From positions 1-10,183 of the forward strand of contig JASEHA010000051.1 of the NCBI GenBank assembly GCA_030018795.1: a stretch of DNA of 10,183 bases, given 5' to 3'. The notes under the pieces are model-generated. The model saw only the letters and a program-made list of their open reading frames with translations. It searched no databases and was not told the origin of the DNA. How positions within the stretch are numbered: the stretch's first letter is position 1; every line of letters starts with the position of its first letter. A program made the translations under genes and the position numbers. Source of the DNA: a bacterium (GTDB lineage Bacteria; UBA9089; CG2-30-40-21). Positions 6,243 through 10,183 of the stretch are shown in pieces.

Positions 6243-6248
6243 AAGGAG
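6243..6248 (+). promoter_or_regulatory. Ribosome binding site that fixes the ManC start at GTG 6257
   Basis: AAGGAG lies eight bases before GTG 6257. The reading frame is open upstream to a TTG at 6197 and has an ATG at 6239, but neither has a comparable site, and the 6197-6256 stretch includes repeat-like DNA. The protein from 6257 starts MAIYAVIMAGGSGTR, as homologues do. Confidence 0.75.
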
Positions 6249-6256
6249 TACACATA

Positions 6257-7360
6257 GTGGCAATATACGCAGTTATCATGGCTGGTGGAAGCGGGACAAG
6301 GTTCTGGCCTGTAAGCCGTCAGTCTATTCCAAAACAATGCCTGCACATTACAAGTCATAAGTCTATGATTCAGGAGACAGTAGACAGATTGATCCCAATC
6401 ATTGAAAGGGATAAGTTTTATATTGCTACTGGCAATCATCTCTATGAGCCTATCCGGCAGGATCTGCCTGATATTGGGTTTATCCTTGAGCCTGTTGCCA
6501 GAAACACTGCCCCATGTATCGGCTTAAGCATGATACATCTTTTGCATAAGGATCCAGAGGCAATCGTTTTACTGGAAACCGCAGACCACTATTATCAGGA
6601 TGAAGAGCTTTATCGTCAACACCTCCTTGGGGCAATAAGCCATGCAGCAACTCACAACAATATCTGTCTTATTGGTATCAAACCAACCTATCCTGCGACT
6701 GGATATGGATATATTCAGCAGGGAAGCCCTGTCAATGACCAGGGGATACGAATATTCGAAGTACAGAGGTTTGTAGAAAAACCAAAGCTTGATACGGCTA
6801 AACAATATGCATCGTCCGAAGACTATCTGTGGAATTCAGGGATGTTTATTGCCAGAGCACAGGTAATGCTTGATGAGATTAGCCTATATATGCCACATCT
6901 TTATGCAGGCTTGATGAAAATCCAGACTGCCCTCAAAAAGGCAAATAAAACGGACAAAAAGGACGAAAAGGTTGATATTGTTACCCGAGAGGTTTTTGAA
7001 TCATTACCAGCAGAAGAGGCTATTTCCATTGACTTTGGGGTCATGGAGAGATCAAAAAATGTTGTGGTTGTTGAAGGGATATTTCCCTGGGATGATGTTG
7101 GTTCATGGGCATCTATGGACAAGATTATTCCCGAGGATGGCAATAAAAATGTAGTTAATGGAGCAGAATATGCAGCTATTGACAGCAGCAGAAATATCAT
7201 TTACTCAACATCCAAAAGGCTGATTACCCTTATTGGTGTAAATGATATGGTTGTTGTAGATACAGCTGATGCTCTCCTTCTCTGCCCAAAGGGAAGAGAA
7301 GAGGATGTAAAAAAGATAGTAGATAAGCTGAAACAGGAGGAGATGCAGAGGTATTTGTAA
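6257..7360 (+). CDS. manC: Mannose-1-phosphate guanylyltransferase (ManC type)
   Basis: The enzyme makes GDP-mannose and pyrophosphate from mannose-1-phosphate and GTP in the cytoplasm. From the GTG start the protein is 367 residues. It shows the COG0836-type pattern: AGGSGTRFWPVSR (9-21), PKQ (25-27), EPVARNTAP (78-86), TADHYY (108-113, where many relatives have PADH), GYGYI (149-153), RFVEKP (171-176), WNSGMF (192-197), IDFGVME (258-264) and FPWDDVGSW (276-284). It ends without the cupin-type phosphomannose isomerase domain of the longer bifunctional forms, so it is a single-function enzyme. Its substrate is the natural product of the mutase at 4317. recJ follows after 18 bases, so they probably share a transcript. 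Confidence 0.93.
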   Translation: MAIYAVIMAGGSGTRFWPVSRQSIPKQCLHITSHKSMIQETVDRLIPIIERDKFYIATGNHLYEPIRQDLPDIGFILEPVARNTAPCIGLSMIHLLHKDPEAIVLLETADHYYQDEELYRQHLLGAISHAATHNNICLIGIKPTYPATGYGYIQQGSPVNDQGIRIFEVQRFVEKPKLDTAKQYASSEDYLWNSGMFIARAQVMLDEISLYMPHLYAGLMKIQTALKKANKTDKKDEKVDIVTREVFESLPAEEAISIDFGVMERSKNVVVVEGIFPWDDVGSWASMDKIIPEDGNKNVVNGAEYAAIDSSRNIIYSTSKRLITLIGVNDMVVVDTADALLLCPKGREEDVKKIVDKLKQEEMQRYL

Positions 7361-7378
7361 AGGATGGGGGAGAAATTT

Positions 7379-9076
7379 ATGAAGTGGAAAAAGATTGAAT
7401 TATCGGATGTTAAGTGGCAGGATATTATCTCTGATGAGATCAAGATATCGCCAATGTTAGCCATGATCCTGGCTGTCCGGGGGATTGCTAACCCAGAGAA
7501 TGCCAGGAGGTTTCTGTATCCTGAGCTTAAGGATATGCATTCACCCTTTTTGATGAAAGGGATGGATGAGACAGTTAACCGTATTCTCTATGCTGTGAAG
7601 AATAAGCAAAAGATTATGATCTATGGGGATTATGATGTTGATGGGATTACAGCTGTTGCTTTGCTTGTTCGTGTCCTTCGTAGCATGGAAGCAGATGTGC
7701 TGTTTTACCTGCCTAACAGGTTTGTAGATGGGTATGGGTTAAGTATGCAAGGGATAGATTATGCTGTATCCAATGCTGTCTCACTTATCATTACCGTTGA
7801 TTGCGGCATATCTGCAAAGGATGTGGTTGATTATGGTAATCAGCTTGGTATAGATACAATTGTTACCGATCATCACGAGCCAAAGGAAGAAATACCCTCT
7901 GCTTATGCGGTTATCAATCCAAAACAGGAGGGGTGTTCTTATCCAGACAAGGATCTTGCGGGTGTAGGGATTGCCTTAAAGTTAATCCATGCTTTAATGC
8001 AAACAACAAATGTTCCCATATCATTTTCCTCTCTTTTGCCTCTGGCAGCTATTGGTACGGTGGCTGATATTGTCCCTATTACTGGCGAAAACAGGATTAT
8101 TGTCAAGCATGGGTTAAAACTATTGTCATCAACAAGAGAGCCAGGACTTGTATCACTTCTTGAGGTTTCAGGGATAAGGGGCAAGATGGTTGATACAGCA
8201 GATGTTGGTTTCAAGCTGGGGCCAAGATTGAATGCCTCTGGCAGGATAGAGGATGCTGCTCTTTCTTTAGAACTGCTTCTCTCAAATACACATCATGAAG
8301 CCATAAGATTAGCAAAGATGTTAGACGAAAAAAATACACTCAGACAACAGATTCAAAAAGAGGTTTTTGATGAGGCAAGGCAATTGGTTGGTCACCAGGA
8401 TAATAAAAAGGTGATTGTAGTGGCAAAGGATAATTGGCATCAGGGGGTGCTTGGGATTGTTGCCTCAAAGCTGGTTGATGAATATGGGTATCCAGCTATT
8501 GTTATTGCTTATGAGAATGGAAAAGGAAAGGGCTCTGGCAGGAGTATACCACAGTTTCATCTGTTAAATGGATTGACAAAATGTGATGAATTGCTTGAAA
8601 CATATGGCGGACACAAACATGCAGCAGGGATTAGTATCAAGAGAGAAATGGTTGATGATTTCCGTAAGTTGATAAATGAACATGCAGATAAGGTATTATG
8701 TGATGAAGATATGGGTAAGGGGATAGATGTGTTTGACATTAGCCTTGAAGAGGTAAATCCAAAACTCGTCTGGGAGATGGAAAATCTTTTGGCCCCTTTT
8801 GGTATTGGTAACCCACGTCCAGTATTCTCTTCATTTCTTGTTGAAATAGCAGGTGTCCCAAGGTTAGTAGGAAATAATCACCTCAAGTTAAGGGTTAATT
8901 CTGGCACCAGGCAGATAGAGGCTATTGGCTTTGGACTGGGTAAGATGTTTGATGATGTATCTGCTATGAAAAATATGAAAAATATGAAAAAGATTCACAT
9001 TGCCTATCGTCCTCAAATGAACGAATGGGATGGGATAAGCACCCTGCAGCTAAATTTGAAGGATATTAAATGGTAG
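7379..9076 (+). CDS. recJ: Single-stranded-DNA-specific exonuclease RecJ
   Basis: RecJ degrades single-stranded DNA 5' to 3' in recombination and mismatch repair, using two metal ions. The 565-residue protein has the DHH-family core: GDYDVDG (83-89), TVDCG (139-143), TDHHEP (163-168), GTVADIVP (226-233) and LGPRLNASGR (280-289). The DHHA1 region follows with GKGSGRS (383-389) and GGHKHAAG (410-417), and then the C-terminal OB-fold-like part around APFGIGNPRPVF (472-483). Length is typical. ATG 7379 is chosen over ATG 7364, which would add five residues, because GGGGGAGA (7366-7373) is correctly placed for 7379 and most RecJ proteins start close to this point. A tiny ATGAAAAAT tandem (8967-8990) encodes KNMKNMKK near the C-terminus. 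Confidence 0.96.
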   Translation: MKWKKIELSDVKWQDIISDEIKISPMLAMILAVRGIANPENARRFLYPELKDMHSPFLMKGMDETVNRILYAVKNKQKIMIYGDYDVDGITAVALLVRVLRSMEADVLFYLPNRFVDGYGLSMQGIDYAVSNAVSLIITVDCGISAKDVVDYGNQLGIDTIVTDHHEPKEEIPSAYAVINPKQEGCSYPDKDLAGVGIALKLIHALMQTTNVPISFSSLLPLAAIGTVADIVPITGENRIIVKHGLKLLSSTREPGLVSLLEVSGIRGKMVDTADVGFKLGPRLNASGRIEDAALSLELLLSNTHHEAIRLAKMLDEKNTLRQQIQKEVFDEARQLVGHQDNKKVIVVAKDNWHQGVLGIVASKLVDEYGYPAIVIAYENGKGKGSGRSIPQFHLLNGLTKCDELLETYGGHKHAAGISIKREMVDDFRKLINEHADKVLCDEDMGKGIDVFDISLEEVNPKLVWEMENLLAPFGIGNPRPVFSSFLVEIAGVPRLVGNNHLKLRVNSGTRQIEAIGFGLGKMFDDVSAMKNMKNMKKIHIAYRPQMNEWDGISTLQLNLKDIKW

Positions 9077-9121
9077 GAACGACTTTGCCAAGAGAACACA
9101 GGGTTATAGGGCAGCAAAGAT

Positions 9122-9679
9122 ATGAAACTATGCAAATTATTTCTCACACTACCAGAATGCTTGCGAGGTATTAATAATAACTGGCAGAATGACTCACTCT
9201 GCCAGAGTGGCTCGCTCTGCCAGAGCGGCTCGCTCACATCCTCTGTTATTCGTGCCCCTATACGCAAAGAGACGAAAGCAAGGCGACTGTCCTCTGGTTT
9301 TACCTTAATAGAGGTATTGTGCGTCCTTTTTATCATTGGTCTTATTAGCGGGCTCTGTTTGCCTCAGCTTAAAAGGCTGAGGGTTGAAAATGATTCTGTT
9401 GGCGATATTGGCCTCATTTGTCGTGCTCTAAAGCATGCCAGACACCATTCTATTATTGAAAGGATACCGTATCAGGTTTCCTTTTCTGACGAATATATCC
9501 TTATTAACAGTGTTCCTCAAAAGGAAAAATTTTCACAGGGAACACAGGTTAGCTCATCCAGCAATCTTTTCTGGTTTTATCCGACAGGCAAGGCTACACC
9601 TGGGGAGATAGTGTGCAATGAACAAACGATTACAGTCAATGCATCTGGAAGATTCAGGACTGAAAAGACAGGGGGTTGA
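9122..9679 (+). CDS. Type II secretion GspH-like pseudopilin with a repeat-expanded leader
   Basis: The protein has a prepilin cleavage and N-methylation motif, SSG|FTLIEVLCVLFIIG (57-73), with the required Glu64 at +5 and a hydrophobic helix to about residue 82. The mature part is about 126 residues and ends in a C-terminal section (WFYPTGKATP, 151-160; TVNASGRF, 171-178) of the GspH/FimT style. It would be processed by a prepilin peptidase and would act in the inner-membrane pseudopilus of a type II secretion or type IV pilus system. The leader is 59 residues, far longer than usual, because an 18-bp repeat array adds SLCQSG-type repeats at about 25-38. ATG 9122 is the first start after an in-frame stop at 9107, and its ribosome site is weak. 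No later in-frame ATG, GTG or TTG precedes the cleavage motif. The exact pilin class (GspH versus a general minor pilin) is uncertain. Confidence 0.8.
   Translation: MKLCKLFLTLPECLRGINNNWQNDSLCQSGSLCQSGSLTSSVIRAPIRKETKARRLSSGFTLIEVLCVLFIIGLISGLCLPQLKRLRVENDSVGDIGLICRALKHARHHSIIERIPYQVSFSDEYILINSVPQKEKFSQGTQVSSSSNLFWFYPTGKATPGEIVCNEQTITVNASGRFRTEKTGG
9193..9234 (+). repeat. 18-bp palindromic repeat array inside the gspH leader
   Basis: Two full 18-bp units, CTCACTCTGCCAGAGTGG (9193-9210) and CTCGCTCTGCCAGAGCGG (9211-9228), are followed by a partial CTCGCT. Each unit folds as a hairpin around GCC (CACTCT-GCC-AGAGTG and CGCTCT-GCC-AGAGCG). The base changes are compensatory, A/T replaced by G/C on both sides of the stem. 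As 18 is divisible by three, the frame stays open. The reverse complement of this unit forms the array at 10072. Confidence 0.8.
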
Positions 9680-9989
9680 ACATGGCTTTACACTTCTTGA
9701 AGTAATGGTGGCTATGGCTATCTTTGGGGTAGCGGTCATCACCTTGCTTGGGGTGTTTTCGAATGGACTAAACCTGACAAGGCTGACAAATAAGCACACA
9801 CAAGCAATGATCCTTGCCCAATCAAAATTAGCAGAATTTAATACAGGATTGGAACAGGATGTTATTGGAAAACAAGGATGTTTTGATTGGGAAATAGATA
9901 CATCTATCATAGATCATGGACTGGAAAAGATTGTTCTGACTGTCAGTCAAGATGGAAATCAAAAAATGCACATAGTTACTTTGAGGTAG
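9618..9989 (+). CDS. Type II secretion GspI-like pseudopilin
   Basis: A 123-residue protein with a clear prepilin motif, HG|FTLLEVMVAMAIFGVAV (22-40), Glu28 at +5, and a hydrophobic helix to about residue 45. The helix continues into an amphipathic stretch with KHTQAMILAQSKLAEF (59-74), the usual NxxxA..LA..KLAE-like region of GspI minor pseudopilins. The mature protein is about 100 residues. The start ATG lies inside the previous gene, giving a 62-base overlap in a different frame, with GGGGAG (9602-9607) ten bases upstream. ATG 9639 would shorten the leader but has no such site. The gspH-gspI order matches type II secretion operons; the expected next gene, gspJ, is not visible before the window ends. 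A type IV minor pilin (PilV-like) is the alternative. Confidence 0.8.
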   Translation: MNKRLQSMHLEDSGLKRQGVEHGFTLLEVMVAMAIFGVAVITLLGVFSNGLNLTRLTNKHTQAMILAQSKLAEFNTGLEQDVIGKQGCFDWEIDTSIIDHGLEKIVLTVSQDGNQKMHIVTLR

Positions 9990-10035
9990 GCATTACAAAA
10001 AGAAACCGATATGTTTGCTTGCACCAGGGCAACAG

Positions 10036-10183
10036 TGTCGTGTCAACCCTTAATTGTCGTAGGGGCAGGAGAGAGCCTCTCTGGCAGAAAGAGCCTCTCT
10101 GGCAGAAAGAGCCTCTCTGGCAGGCTTGCCCCTGCCCTATGTAAATCTAACGATGGACAACCACGAGAGTTGTCTCATGCAAT
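10036..10183. mobile_element. Second, partial or diverged copy of the MITE-like element, with a nested array
   Basis: TGTCGTGTCAACCCTT (10036-10051) is identical to the left end of the element at 4095. It is followed by TAGGGGCA and, after the 18-bp array, TGCCCCT (10126-10132), an inverted pair. GACAAC (10156-10161) and GTTGTC (10169-10174) form a small hairpin near the end and share GAGAGTTG (10165-10172) with the right arm of the first copy. A clear right terminus is not seen; it is either diverged or beyond the window. No gene is supported after the gspI stop at 9989. Confidence 0.5.
10072..10123 (-). repeat. 18-bp palindromic repeat array, inverted relative to the gspH array
   Basis: AGAGCCTCTCTGGCAGAA occurs at 10072-10089 and 10090-10107, with 16 bases of a third unit at 10108-10123. 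Read on the opposite strand the unit is TTCTGCCAGAGAGGCTCT, which matches the gspH-leader unit in 15 of 18 positions. The units are contiguous with no spacers. Confidence 0.78.

Noticed and set aside
9013..9336. Antisense ORF with EPLWQS repeats
   Set aside because: It is the opposite strand of recJ's end and the gspH leader. The repeated peptide comes from the 18-bp array.
10072..10123. CRISPR array
   Set aside because: The 18-bp units are contiguous without spacers, there are fewer than three full units, and no cas gene is near.
9887..10144. An 85-residue ORF with repeated EPLWQK hexapeptides
   Set aside because: It starts inside gspI in another frame and most of it is the translation of the 18-bp array and element end. 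It has no ribosome site or recognisable domain.

Overview
The window looks like chromosomal DNA of a diderm bacterium from a poorly characterised lineage, most likely a metagenome-derived candidate phylum. Three things suggest this: two prepilin-type proteins that resemble type II secretion pseudopilins, moderately AT-rich coding sequence with strong Shine-Dalgarno sites, and an unusual density of short palindromic repeats between genes. No gene here fixes the phylum, so the taxonomy is inference only. All convincing genes are on the + strand.

Layout: a sigma-70-like promoter (133-161) drives rsmA (16S rRNA dimethyladenosine transferase, 183-1058). The 3' end of rsmA runs into a 223-bp hairpin-forming insertion flanked by 11-bp direct repeats. 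Next come a large fusion protein (1327-3786: sugar-nucleotidyltransferase, hexapeptide repeats and a phosphohexomutase-like domain with a degraded active site), a 530-bp gap made almost entirely of small repeats, a canonical phosphomannomutase/phosphoglucomutase (4317-5756), a small HEPN-domain protein (5833-6183), a ManC-type mannose-1-phosphate guanylyltransferase (6257-7360), recJ (7379-9076), and two overlapping pseudopilin genes, gspH-like (9122-9679) and gspI-like (9618-9989). The window ends in another composite of repeats.

The core pathway is GDP-mannose synthesis: the mutase at 4317 can make mannose-1-phosphate and the ManC-type enzyme at 6257 can convert it to GDP-mannose for glycans. 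The fusion protein is a second nucleotidyltransferase whose mutase-like half probably does not catalyse. RsmA and RecJ are housekeeping genes and HEPN has no visible toxin-antitoxin partner.

The least ordinary content is non-coding. At least five structurally distinct repeat types occur: (i) a 223-bp element with CACAGAT-rich inverted arms; (ii) a 101-bp MITE-like element with 12-bp terminal inverted repeats (TIRs) and a candidate GTAG target duplication, whose end recurs at 10036; (iii) an 18-bp palindromic unit, present in opposite orientations inside the gspH leader and downstream of gspI; (iv) short palindromes with pyrimidine triloops; (v) 7-bp TTCTGRC tandem arrays. They sit in gaps and at gene ends, and in two places they have become coding sequence (the RsmA C-terminus and the GspH leader). 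No transposase, CRISPR array, tRNA or rRNA is seen.
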